Shown: one piece after another, positions 1-7,584 of the stretch
Position numbering within the stretch: the stretch's first letter is position 1
How the letters are laid out: each line of letters opens with the position of its first letter
Assembly: GCA_030842085.1 (NCBI GenBank)
Contig: JAUUSE010000037.1
Coordinates: 1-17,500 of the forward strand
Reading direction: 5' to 3'
From: Timburyella sp030842085
GTDB taxonomy: Bacteria > Bacillota > Clostridia > Oscillospirales > Acutalibacteraceae
Length of the DNA stretch: 17,500 nt
Notes under the pieces: generated by a model
Seen by the model: only the letters and a program-made list of their open reading frames with translations
Told to the model about the DNA's origin: nothing
Databases searched by the model: none
Position numbers and translations under genes: made by a program

Positions 1-29
1 TGGGAGGACTACTGAAAGTGACTGCTTAG
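1..29 (+). other. Possible 3' end of an upstream plus-strand gene
   Basis: One plus-strand frame is open from the window edge and ends at a TAG at 27-29, giving the last residues GGLLKVTA. A plus-strand terminator-like hairpin starts 33 bases later, which is the spacing expected after a real gene end. Too little sequence is present to name a protein, and the frame may be open by chance. Confidence 0.2.
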
Positions 30-61
30 AGCAACACCCAAGTCCCGCCACTCGGCCAGAA

Positions 62-115
62 AAAAGTCCTATAAATATGCATGATCATGCAGTTTTTGGG
101 ACTTTTATTTTTTTG
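62..115 (+). terminator. Hairpin terminator with a nested palindrome
   Basis: AAAAGTCC (62-69) pairs with GGACTTTT (99-106) and is followed by a run of T to about 114. The loop contains the perfect 14-base palindrome TGCATGATCATGCA, which can form its own inner hairpin. The orientation fits termination of transcription entering from the left edge of the window. Confidence 0.6.
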
Positions 116-192
116 TCTAAATTTTTAAATTTATCGATTTTTTGCTATATTTTCTTAAAATAGGGGTGTCAAGAGGGGTGTCAAAAAATCAT

Positions 193-234
193 GTAAAAAA
201 ATAAACCTCTTTTTAAAATAATAAAGAGAGGTTT
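193..234 (-). terminator. Terminator downstream of the lysin fragment
   Basis: AAACCTCT (203-210) pairs with AGAGGTTT (227-234). On the minus strand the hairpin is followed by a T-run (plus-strand A-run 195-200). It lies about 45 bases past the stop codon of the minus-strand lysin fragment, so it is probably that gene's original terminator. The same hairpin has no comparable T-tract on the plus strand. Confidence 0.6.
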
Positions 235-280
235 ATAAATTATAAGTTTATAAAATTATGTAAAAGAACCTGTTTAACTT

Positions 281-690
281 CTACCCCATTAGCTTTTCAA
301 AAGTGTTCTTACCGGCAACTCCATCAACCGATATCCCTTTAGCGCTCTGAAATCTCTTTACCGCCGAAAGCGTATTATCTCCAAATATGCCGTCTATATC
401 CCCAGGATTAAATCCGCTGCAGTATAATGCAGACTGAAGTATGTACGTTATATTTCCCTCAGCGTTCTTCCTTACCGTCACACATGCAGCCTTTGTCTTC
501 GGCCCCCATATTCCGTCCACGGTAAGTCCTCTGCCAAACTGCGTATTAAGCTCCGTCTGCAGGCCGGTCACAAGCGCCTTTTTCGTCTTCGGACCGTATA
601 TGCCGTCGACAGCTATTCCACAGCCGTATCTATCGTTCATCGCTGACTGTATATTCCTTATCACTCCGTCGCCCGAGCTTGGCTGTATAT
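281..690 (-). pseudogene. C-terminal fragment of a phage-type cell-wall lysin (peptidoglycan-binding repeats)
   Basis: Only the C-terminal wall-binding part of a peptidoglycan hydrolase is present. Three repeats are visible: two short ones with the signatures VDGIYGPKTK and VDGIWGPKTK, then a more canonical PG_binding_1 domain with DIDGIFGDNT, AVKRFQ and VDGVAGKNTFEKLMG. In the family these repeats follow an amidase or muramidase domain in prophage or sporulation lysins; no catalytic domain is seen. A GTG at 662-664 can serve as a formal start but has no convincing ribosome binding site. The frame continues through a linker-like stretch (SSGDG) to about 690, runs into the neighbouring permease fragment, and meets a stop at 746-748. 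The fragment is therefore read as a truncated gene, not a small intact one. It keeps a terminator downstream. The alternative, a small expressed wall-binding protein from the GTG, cannot be excluded. Confidence 0.7.
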
Positions 691-692
691 CG

Positions 693-1787
693 CCGCTGCA
701 GCCAAAGTCGCCGGCTGCCGGCTCTAAAATACTGCTTGAGCATATTCACCCAATATGGAATAGAATGAGCTTTACGCATAAAGTGACGGCGCGCAACATT
801 TTCCGCTATAAAAAGCGGATGCTGATGACCATTTTCGGCGTCTGCGGCTCTGTTACGCTGCTGTTTGCCGGGTTCAGCGTACAGAACTCAATATCTGAAA
901 TAAACGATAGACAGTTCGGAGATATATAAGGTATGAAGAAATGAGCAAAATAGCGGGTAAAAACAATGATAGGCAAAGTATAAAGCTTATTACGTCAGTG
1001 AGCTTAAAGATTATATATTGCTTAGCAATCGCTCGAGCGGAGATGAGCTCAGTTTAGAAAGCGGAGGGGTAATAATCTCAGAGCGCCTTGCAAAGCTGCT
1101 TGATGTAGGTGTAGGCGAAAATATTACCGTCACAGATGAGGGAGTACAATGACGGCGTCCGGCATTTGTGAAATGTATATAGGACATTTTATATTCATGG
1201 ATGCCGAATATTATAAAACAGTTTTTGAAAGCGATTATGATACAAACGCCAATCTTGTAACGCTTAGCAACAGCTCAATGGAGAATGTCAGCAATACAGC
1301 AAACGAGTTTGTGAAGCTTGATGGCGTTCAAGGCTTAGTACAGAACACTACGCTTATAAATCAGATAAACACAATAGTAAGCTCTCTTAACATGATTATG
1401 CAGGTGCTTATTATTGTAGCAGTGCTGTTAGCTGTTGTAATACTTTATAATCTTACCAACATAAATGTGTCGGAGCGCATTCGCGAATTATCGACGATAA
1501 AGGTGCTTGGCTTTTATGATAAGGAAGTTACCATATATATTTACCGTGAGACGATACTGCTGACAATACTCGGAACATTAGTGGGGTTCGGCTTTGGCGA
1601 CGCACTTTATCAGTATATTCTTGCCGTTGTGCCGCCTGATGACGTAATTTTCGACCCAGCTCTTGGCGCAATTGCTTTTATTGTTCCTATCGTCATAATT
1701 ACGGTTATAACGGTTTTATTGGGCCTTATAATTAATCGCAGGCTAAAAAATATTGACATGTTAGAAGCGCTAAAATCTGTTGAATAG
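693..1787 (+). pseudogene. Decayed FtsX-type ABC transporter permease, C-terminal remnant
   Basis: Three consecutive pieces read as one large permease of the FtsX/MacB type. The first (about 696-926) carries the internal juxtamembrane motif HKVTARNIFRYKKRMLM followed by a membrane helix, and stops at TAA 927-929. The second and third (about 928-1147) contain soluble-domain text such as VIISERLAKLLDVGVGENI, split by a frame change near 1005-1011. The last piece (from about 1149) has FtsX membrane helices, VSERIRELSTIKVLGF and a normal C-terminus ending LEALKSVE. Frame changes are needed near 924-927, 1005-1011 and 1147-1153, and part of the soluble domain looks deleted. The N-terminal half, normally several hundred residues, is missing and replaced by the lysin fragment. 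An isolated C-terminal ORF of 212 codons (1149-1787) remains but lacks a ribosome binding site and is unlikely to be functional. Confidence 0.8.
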
Positions 1788-1798
1788 ACTTAAATAAA

Positions 1799-1835
1799 AG
1801 TATACCGTTTATAATTAAGCGGTATACCTTTATAT
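1799..1835 (+). terminator. Hairpin after the permease remnant
   Basis: GTATACCG (1800-1807) pairs with CGGTATAC (1820-1827), with a T-rich stretch afterwards. It lies just past the stop of the decayed permease and is probably its old terminator. Confidence 0.5.
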
Positions 1836-2600
1836 TGTTTTATTTAGAAAAAGCATATCTTCTGCTATTACATACAGAAATCTCGATAAATTCTCTTATC
1901 TGCCAAAGTATTTTGAAGTCAACCTTTGTGCCTCATTAGTCGTATTTAAATCATATTATTATTCTTGCAAATGAATAATGAGTATTGAGTTTAAATTAAC
2001 CAAAACAATAACTTTATATCAGGTTCATTCAAAGCGCCTAAAAAATAAAATATGTGAAAAGTGCACACAGATTTTTAACTAAAATCGTTGGTGAATAATA
2101 TTTATATTTATGTTAAAATGTGTTATTATATAGGTAAAATTATAGTATATTTATTAATTCGCTTTGTCTAATTAGGCGCCGGACTAAAATTTTATTATAG
2201 TCACTAACGGTTATGGCTTTAAAGTTCGGCGCCTTTTTAGATTTATTGAGCGGTGACAGATTGCTGAAATTGAAAAAATAATGTCTGGAAATGAATGATG
2301 TAAAACACTTGAAAAAACATGTATGCTCTATATTTATCTATAATTTTAAAATTATTTTCAGATGAGACTTAAGCATTTGCAGCGCTGCGTACACTTTATT
2401 GGTATAATTACTGCCGTATTTTACATCAACAAATCAGTTAATATTGTTAATCCTTAAGGTGAGACTTATTTTGTTAACTCTTATGCAGAGTAATATGCTT
2501 ATATTAGTAATTTTATCTGATTAAATCTATCAATCGCCAATATATAATTTGACTCAAAATTTAAAAAATGTTTCTTTTGGGAGACATATTTAAGCAAATA
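1836..2600. other. Gene-free AT-rich stretch
   Basis: No ORF with a ribosome binding site or recognisable protein is seen on either strand. The sequence is AT-rich and may be decayed DNA. The only clear structure is the GC-rich hairpin at 2174-2238, listed separately. A nine-base word, TGAGACTTA, occurs twice (about 2363 and 2461) without other similarity around it. Confidence 0.5.
2174..2238 (+). ncRNA. Candidate small-RNA 3' end or orphan terminator hairpin
   Basis: AGGCGCCG (2174-2181) pairs perfectly with CGGCGCCT (2227-2234), followed by TTTT. The pairing extends with one mismatch to GGCGCCGGACT against AGTTCGGCGCC. The 45-base loop holds a small inner stem (GACT/AGTC). This GC-rich element stands out in very AT-rich DNA. 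A weak promoter-like region (TTGGTG near 2086, TATTAT near 2124) lies upstream, and no gene follows on the plus strand. It could end a short non-coding RNA or be the remnant terminator of a lost gene. Confidence 0.35.
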
Positions 2601-2638
2601 ATAAAAGCCGTTCTTAATATTTTAAGAACGGCTTTTAT
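2601..2638 (-). terminator. Strong bidirectional terminator after the aldo/keto reductase
   Basis: A perfect 17-base inverted repeat (2601-2617 with 2622-2638) closes on a 4-base TATT loop. The arm ends give a T-rich tract on each strand. It lies 32 bases past the stop of the minus-strand reductase and marks the end of that transcript. Confidence 0.85.
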
Positions 2639-2670
2639 AGCTTATTTATTAATAATTTAATCTGCACAAA

Positions 2671-3513
2671 TCACTTGGCCATCTGCATAAACCATTCAAC
2701 CGTATCCGGCTCATAATGTGAAAAGAAAACACTTTCACCTTTATCAAGCGACGCAATTTGCTGCATTTCGCCGTCAGTAAGCGTAAAATCAAATACGTCA
2801 AGATTTTCCTGCATACGCTCTTTGTGCGTTGATTTTGGTATAACAACTACCCCACTCTGAACAAGGAATCTAAGCGCTGTTTGTGCGACGCTCTTGTTAT
2901 ACTTTTGGCCTATGCTTTTAAGCGTCTGATTATTAAACATATCATTTTTGCCCTCAGCGAACGGACCCCAAGATTCAATTTGCGCATCATATTTTTTAAG
3001 TATCTCGTGCGCCTTTTTTTGCTGCTGGAAAACATGCGTCTCTATCTGATTGACCGCCGGTTTCACCTCGCTGAAAGTAGCTATGTCAATAAATCTGTCA
3101 GGATAGAAGTTGCTCACACCAATGGCTCTGAGCTTTCCGGCCTTATATGCTTCCTCCATAGCGCGGTAGCTTCCGTAATAGTCGCCAAACGGCTGGTGTA
3201 TCAGCATTAAATCGATATAGTCCGTTTTAAGCTTATTAAGAGAATCGTCAATAGACGCTTTTGCTTTTTCATATCCGGCGTTGCTTATCCATATTTTTGT
3301 GGTTATAAACATATCGCTGCGCGGTATGCCGCATTTAGCCAAAGCATTGCCTACTCCCTCTTCGTTTGCATAAGCCTGAGCCGTATCTATAGAGCGATAG
3401 CCTACATCTATAGCGTCAAGCACGCACCTCTCGCACTCCGCCGGTTCGACTTGATATACACCATATCCGAGTATTGGCATTTTTACTCCATTATTAAGCG
3501 TAACATATTCCAT
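2671..3513 (-). CDS. Aldo/keto reductase (2,5-diketogluconate reductase / DkgA-like)
   Basis: This is a cytoplasmic NADPH-dependent reductase of the AKR superfamily, 280 residues and full length. All four catalytic residues are visible: D43 and Y48 in SIDTAQAY, K73 in ITTKIW and H106 in LMLIHQP. The C-terminal cofactor-binding motif IPKSTHKERMQENLDV is intact. Members of this branch reduce small aldehydes, glyoxals and keto-sugars; the actual substrate cannot be read from the sequence. The start is placed at ATG 3511-3513 because AGGAGG lies 7 bases upstream; a start 12 codons earlier has no such site. It is the last gene before a strong terminator and lies 68 bases after the carboxymuconolactone-decarboxylase-like gene, so the two are probably co-transcribed. 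Together with the nearby iron-containing alcohol dehydrogenase it recalls the E. coli yqhD-dkgA pair (analogy, not proof of orthology). Confidence 0.92.
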   Translation of the reverse strand: MEYVTLNNGVKMPILGYGVYQVEPAECERCVLDAIDVGYRSIDTAQAYANEEGVGNALAKCGIPRSDMFITTKIWISNAGYEKAKASIDDSLNKLKTDYIDLMLIHQPFGDYYGSYRAMEEAYKAGKLRAIGVSNFYPDRFIDIATFSEVKPAVNQIETHVFQQQKKAHEILKKYDAQIESWGPFAEGKNDMFNNQTLKSIGQKYNKSVAQTALRFLVQSGVVVIPKSTHKERMQENLDVFDFTLTDGEMQQIASLDKGESVFFSHYEPDTVEWFMQMAK

Positions 3514-3581
3514 TTTTATTCCTCCTAAAATTTTATGATATATTTTCATGGAAAAATTTCAAAAAAGAAATATTTAAACTT

Positions 3582-3902
3582 TTAGTCGCTGTAAACCTCT
3601 TTGGACATACGGAAAGCCGCCCATGCCTTCGGCCAACCTGCATAAAACGCCGCGTGAGTTAAAATTTCTGCCATTTCTTCCTTTGTGACGCCGTTTGCCT
3701 TGGCCCTTTCAATATGGTGCTGAAGAGAGCTGTCCAACACACCGCTCGACATAAGCGCTGTGACAGTAACTATGCTTCTGTCCCTGCCAGACAGCTTATC
3801 CTCTCTCGACCAGACCTCCCCGAATAGCACATCGTCGTTTAATTCTGCAAATTTAGGTGCAAAGCTTTCCAATGCGTCTCTGCCCGCTGTTACCTTTTCC
3901 AT
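3582..3902 (-). CDS. Carboxymuconolactone decarboxylase family protein
   Basis: This is a small all-helical protein of 106 residues, the usual single-domain length for the CMD family (PF02627). The C-terminal motif AEILTHAAFYAGWPKAW (E79, H83, Y87, G89-W90-P91) is typical. The AhpD-type CxxC pair is absent, so a peroxidase role is unlikely. Catalytic function in this subgroup is generally unproven, though family members often sit beside cupins and reductases. AAGGAG lies about 7 bases before the ATG at 3900-3902, which supports the start. The gene precedes the aldo/keto reductase and follows a 463-base gap, so it probably heads its own sub-operon. Confidence 0.9.
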   Translation of the reverse strand: MEKVTAGRDALESFAPKFAELNDDVLFGEVWSREDKLSGRDRSIVTVTALMSSGVLDSSLQHHIERAKANGVTKEEMAEILTHAAFYAGWPKAWAAFRMSKEVYSD

Positions 3903-4363
3903 AATGTTTCTCCTTTTTATTTATTTTAATATTAAATAGCATTTAGTAATCTAAATAAAACAATCCGTGGATTTACCAAAAAAGTAAAACCGTGTTTTAT
4001 ATGGCCTTTTCATAAAATGACGTGTGTGATTCAGATTACTGTAGCATTTGTCAAATACTAAATCATAACTTTAAATTCTGTTTTTTAATTTACAAATATT
4101 TACCGAAATCTAAAATAAAGCTAAGCCTTTTATGGCTATTTAATTTTAATCTGCTGCGCGGTCCGCAAAATACTATATCTTTATGCATAAACGCGCAAGC
4201 GCATAACTTTTTATTTAAGACTGAATGTCAGACCTAAGCCTTATCCTTTGCTTTATACCACATTATAGTATCAATTTGTCATAGTACTGATATACCATAG
4301 CGGCATTTGCGCATAGTAAGTGCTAATAGCGCTTACGCAAGGCGAAGAAAAAGTGGTAAATAT
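3903..4363. promoter_or_regulatory. Gap between cupin and CMD genes; probable promoter region
   Basis: No convincing gene is seen; the open frame at 4022-4237 (plus) has no ribosome binding site or recognisable motif. On the minus strand a TATAAT is present (plus-strand ATTATA, 4263-4268) without a good -35. An imperfect palindrome, TAAGTGCT-AAT-AGCGCTTA, lies at about 4318-4336 just past the cupin and could weakly terminate it, although no T-run follows. ATTTACCA occurs at 3971-3978 and inverted at 4354-4361; the same word occurs before the alcohol dehydrogenase. Confidence 0.4.
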
Positions 4364-4365
4364 GA

Positions 4366-4764
4366 TTAAAGCTTGTCGTATTCTTGTTCATCTACCGGCT
4401 CAAGCCACTCGTTTGATGCTCCATCTGCCGGCACCTCTACCGCAAGATGCTGAAACCAACTGTCTTTAGCCGCGCCGTGCCAGTGCTTCACCTCAGGCGG
4501 TATGTTTACTACATCGCCAGGCTTAAGCTCTATTGCCGGCTTGCCCCACTCCTGATACCAGCCTTTTCCGGCGGTAACCAGCAGAATCTGTCCGCCCTTG
4601 TGATGTATATGCCAGTTATTGCGGCATCCCGGCTCAAATGTCACGTTGCCGATACCAACGCCTTCAGTGGTAAGCATGTTTAAGTAGCTCTTGCCTATAA
4701 AATACTTCGCAAATTCTTTATTCTCCTCACCTACCGGGAATATACTTGAAATTTTTTCACTCAT
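4366..4764 (-). CDS. Cupin domain protein
   Basis: This is a single-domain cupin of 132 residues. Cupin motif 1 is visible as W-H52-I-H54-H-K-G-G-Q59, with glutamine where the metal-binding glutamate usually stands. Motif 2 is PGDVVNIPPEVKHWHG (H94, H96). Metal binding is likely; the reaction is unknown. Small cupins of this type commonly accompany CMD proteins and reductases. ATGs occur at 4770 and 4764. The only ribosome binding site (AGGGG) lies 2 bases before the first but 8 before the second, so the second is chosen; the earlier start would add two residues. The gene follows the SDR by 63 bases and is probably the last gene of the dehydrogenase operon. Confidence 0.9.
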   Translation of the reverse strand: MSEKISSIFPVGEENKEFAKYFIGKSYLNMLTTEGVGIGNVTFEPGCRNNWHIHHKGGQILLVTAGKGWYQEWGKPAIELKPGDVVNIPPEVKHWHGAAKDSWFQHLAVEVPADGASNEWLEPVDEQEYDKL

Positions 4765-4827
4765 TTTCATTGCCCCTGTTTCGATTTTTAATTTATAAAC
4801 ACAATGCTAAAAATACGTCTTAGAGCT

Positions 4828-5658
4828 TTACTTCTGCGGTTTTAACTCTCCGTAGAAATACGCGGCGGTAGCGCCGCCGTCAATCAGGAAGTCCGCGCCG
4901 GTAATGAACGCCCCCTGCGGTCCCATAAGCAGTTCGGCAACGTTTGCCACTTCATCCGCCGTACCGGGACGTCCTGCCGGACAGTTCGCAAACATATTTT
5001 TGTAAAAATCACCTCTCGGTCCGTTGAATTCGTCAATCGCCAACGGCGTAACAATGATTCCTGGAGAAATTGAGTTAATTCGCGCACCCTTTTTGCCCCA
5101 CTTAACCGCCTCAGCCATTACGCGCTTCTCATTGCAGCGTTTTGCAAGCTGATATGCATGCAGGGTATCTCTTATATTTTCCGGCTGAAGCACTTTCAAA
5201 TCAAGAAGCTTTTCTGTAGGCGCAGTCGCCAGCTGTTCGTCAATTTCCGGAGAAAGCGCCGGCATCCTGTGTCCCGACTGGCTCGATATTGTTACTCCGA
5301 CGCCGCCCGTTTTTATAACGCGCCCGACCTCTTCCAGCAAAACGGCAGTACCATATAAATCAACCTTTAAAATTGCCTCGATTGGCGCCTGACTCGGTGA
5401 AACGCCTGCAGCGTTTATAAGCATGCTGATTTCTCCGTATTCCTGTGCCTTAGAAATAATATTTAAAATAGAGCTTCTTGACGAGAGGTCCGTCTCAAAA
5501 GCTTCAGTATTAAATCCGGCACTGTTCATGACAGATGAAATGTTCTCTGCATTCTTTATGTTTTTATCGCCAATTACGATTTTTTTGCCATAGCCTACCC
5601 GCCTGGCAATAGCCATTCCTATCTGTCCAGCGCCAATCAGAAGTACTACATCTTTCAT
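4828..5658 (-). CDS. Short-chain dehydrogenase/reductase (atypical SDR)
   Basis: This is an NAD(P)-dependent oxidoreductase of 276 residues. The nucleotide-binding turn is GAGQIG (9-14), not the classical TGxxxGIG. NAAG (82-85), catalytic serine in ISSQSG (125/126) and Y169xxxK173 are present. The spacing from serine to tyrosine is about 43 residues, against roughly 13 in most classical SDRs; the extra stretch resembles the insertion in 3-alpha-hydroxysteroid dehydrogenase/carbonyl-reductase-type SDRs and may shape the substrate pocket. The C-terminal part is ordinary (NSISPGIIVTPLA, then FLIDGGATA). A carbonyl reductase role is inferred; the substrate is unknown. An AAGG sequence lies about 9 bases before the ATG. 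The gene starts 14 bases after the RibD-C-like gene ends and is part of the same operon. Confidence 0.9.
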   Translation of the reverse strand: MKDVVLLIGAGQIGMAIARRVGYGKKIVIGDKNIKNAENISSVMNSAGFNTEAFETDLSSRSSILNIISKAQEYGEISMLINAAGVSPSQAPIEAILKVDLYGTAVLLEEVGRVIKTGGVGVTISSQSGHRMPALSPEIDEQLATAPTEKLLDLKVLQPENIRDTLHAYQLAKRCNEKRVMAEAVKWGKKGARINSISPGIIVTPLAIDEFNGPRGDFYKNMFANCPAGRPGTADEVANVAELLMGPQGAFITGADFLIDGGATAAYFYGELKPQK

Positions 5659-5672
5659 TGCACATACCTTTT

Positions 5673-6398
5673 TTATTTGTTCTTTATTTTATAACACAGC
5701 CATAAACTTCCGCCGTCCATAATGTCGGCGCTCTTTAACTCAAATCCCATCGCTTTAGCGTCAGAAAGTCCCGCTCTTGCCTCAAACAGAGATGGCGTAT
5801 CAGATGCGCCGTCGGCAGCGGCAGCAATCACAATGCTCAGCTCGTCGCACATGCCCGACCTTATAAACGACCAGTTAAGGACTCCGCCGCCGCCAAGCAT
5901 AAGCGTTTCTATATGAAACAGGCTTTTAAGCTTGTGCATCAAAATCTCATAGTCTAAAGAGGACTCGCCGGCAATTATATATGATATACCCAGCTTTCTG
6001 AGAAATGCTTTATAAGCATTTGAAGCTTTTTTTGTCAATATCTCAATGACATGAGCGATAGTGCCGGCATAGGTAACCGTATTTTTCTTCCAGCCTAATT
6101 TCCCGGATAAGTCGACCGAGACATAGTACATTCCGGCGTTGGACTGAGCTATAAAATCGCTGTCCGGCACAACAGGGGCACTGATATCAATCTGCGGTTT
6201 TTCATAAAATGTAAAGTTGTCATCTGTCGTCACCCTTCCGGACAACCAGCCCTGATGCTTATAGTATGCATTTTTACCAAATGCAATGCTGTCAAATACG
6301 GCTCCTGCGGCCTTTCCCTCTGGGGTGTCCATATAGCTTCCAGTAATCTTTCCATCAATAGATGTCAGCATATGGCAGAAAACATACGGTCTTTCCAT
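5673..6398 (-). CDS. RibD C-terminal / dihydrofolate-reductase-like oxidoreductase
   Basis: The protein has 241 residues and matches the stand-alone RibD-C family (PF01872), whose fold is that of dihydrofolate reductase and binds NADPH. The start PYVFCHMLTSIDGKITG and the later segment ETLMLGGGGVLNWSFIRSG are the recognisable signatures. There is no deaminase domain, so it is not a full riboflavin enzyme, and no other riboflavin genes are nearby; a separate reductase role is more likely. GAGGTG lies 5 bases before the ATG. It sits between the alcohol dehydrogenase (13-base gap) and the SDR (14-base gap), so it is certainly co-transcribed with them. Confidence 0.88.
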   Translation of the reverse strand: MERPYVFCHMLTSIDGKITGSYMDTPEGKAAGAVFDSIAFGKNAYYKHQGWLSGRVTTDDNFTFYEKPQIDISAPVVPDSDFIAQSNAGMYYVSVDLSGKLGWKKNTVTYAGTIAHVIEILTKKASNAYKAFLRKLGISYIIAGESSLDYEILMHKLKSLFHIETLMLGGGGVLNWSFIRSGMCDELSIVIAAAADGASDTPSLFEARAGLSDAKAMGFELKSADIMDGGSLWLCYKIKNK

Positions 6399-6411
6399 TT
6401 AAGCACCTCAG

Positions 6412-7584
6412 TTATTTGTATGATTTCGCATAAATTTCAGCGCATTCTTCATCCGTCATAGGCGCAGGGTCTGCCATAAACAGGCCGCCCATGGTTGCGC
6501 GGGCGTTTTTGGCAAGCTCTAAAAAGTCGTCTGGTTTAATCCCGTAATCCGACATTTTAAGATTATCAACACCGCAGGCTTTCTGCAAATCCGACAGCGC
6601 TGTTATAAAATCCATAGGCTTATCGGCGTCTGACTTGCCTAAGGCCCTTGCCATAGCGATAAACCTGTCGTCGCAGGCATGCTTATTTATAAAGAAAGTG
6701 TAATATTCCTTTGATATCATAATAAGGCCCGCGCCATGCGGTAAATCCTGATGATATGCACTCATTGCATGCTCCATTGAATGCTCGCTGGTACAGGAGG
6801 ACACAACCATAGAATATCCCGACATAGTGTTTGCAAAGGCCATGTGCTCGCGCGCCTCTATATCATTTCCATTTTCTACCGCGCGCGGAAGATATTTGCC
6901 TATATTCTCAATAGCCGCGAGCTGTACCATATCTCCCATGAGGTTTGAAGCCGAAGAAATATAGCCTTCCGTGCTGTGAAAAAGAGCGTCAAATCCTTGA
7001 TGGGCCGTGAACTTGGGCGGTACGGTAAGCATAAGCTCAGGGTCAACTACAGCAAGTACCGGGAAAAGGCTGTCCATTCCGCCGCAGCCGATTTTCTCAT
7101 TCGTATCCGGGTTGGTAACTACTCCCCACTGGTCTACTTCAGAGCCGGTGCCGGCAGTCGTAGTGATGGCGACAAACGGCAGCGCGGGGTTAACAAGCGG
7201 CATATTTTTGCCAGTCGAGCCGCCTACATAGTCCCATAAATCGCCCGGCTGCAGGGCGTACATAGCCATAATTTTTGCGGCGTCCATAACGCTTCCTCCG
7301 CCTAGAGCTACAACAAAATCACAGCCGTTGTCTTTTGCAAATTTTCCGCCCGCCTCAACCGTAGATTTCAGTGGGTTTGCTTCTACTTTATCAAATATTA
7401 CATAGTCAGCGCCGGCCGCTTTTAACTCGTTAAGCGTACGGTCAAGCGCTCCGTTTTCACGTACAGATTTCCCGCCTGAAATAACCACCATTGCCTTTTT
7501 TCCCGGCAGGTTCTGCTCATGTAGCTGATTTAGACAGCCTGCACCAAATAATACGCGTGTTGGAACAAAAAAGTTGTAATTCAT
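6412..7584 (-). CDS. Iron-containing alcohol dehydrogenase (YqhD/BDH type)
   Basis: This is a 390-residue, full-length group III metal-dependent alcohol dehydrogenase, reducing aldehydes to alcohols with NAD(P)H in the cytoplasm. Visible marks are the nucleotide-binding GGGSVMD (95-101), TTTAGTGSEV (141-150) and the metal ligands D199 and H203 in FDALFH, H268 in SEH and H283 in LPHG. The overall pattern (start NYNFFVPTRVLFG, GDLWDYV segment) is that of the butanol dehydrogenase/YqhD branch. GGAGG lies about 8 bases before the ATG. It leads a tight operon with the RibD-C-like protein, the SDR and the cupin. The 473-base upstream gap and its repeated ATTTACCA motif suggest a regulated promoter. 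The substrate (butyraldehyde, methylglyoxal or others) is not determined. Confidence 0.93.
   Translation of the reverse strand: MNYNFFVPTRVLFGAGCLNQLHEQNLPGKKAMVVISGGKSVRENGALDRTLNELKAAGADYVIFDKVEANPLKSTVEAGGKFAKDNGCDFVVALGGGSVMDAAKIMAMYALQPGDLWDYVGGSTGKNMPLVNPALPFVAITTTAGTGSEVDQWGVVTNPDTNEKIGCGGMDSLFPVLAVVDPELMLTVPPKFTAHQGFDALFHSTEGYISSASNLMGDMVQLAAIENIGKYLPRAVENGNDIEAREHMAFANTMSGYSMVVSSCTSEHSMEHAMSAYHQDLPHGAGLIMISKEYYTFFINKHACDDRFIAMARALGKSDADKPMDFITALSDLQKACGVDNLKMSDYGIKPDDFLELAKNARATMGGLFMADPAPMTDEECAEIYAKSYK

Noticed and set aside
1..60. Reverse complement contains GGCCGAGTGG, resembling the D-arm of a class II tRNA.
   Set aside because: No matching anticodon arm, T-arm or acceptor stem can be formed around it.
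150..225. Minus-strand reading gives a tail FLTPLLTPLF, reminiscent of tyrosine-integrase C-termini.
   Set aside because: The frame passes through the terminator hairpin and meets an upstream stop within about 40 codons; no catalytic motif is present.
441..690. Long plus-strand frame upstream of the permease fragment.
   Set aside because: It is the antisense shadow of the peptidoglycan-binding repeats; only the part from about 693 matches permease.
3582..3902. AhpD-type peroxidase assignment for the CMD protein.
   Set aside because: The CxxC active-site pair is missing.
5673..6398. Riboflavin biosynthesis role (RibD) for the RibD-C-like protein.
   Set aside because: The deaminase domain and other rib genes are absent, and no FMN riboswitch is seen.
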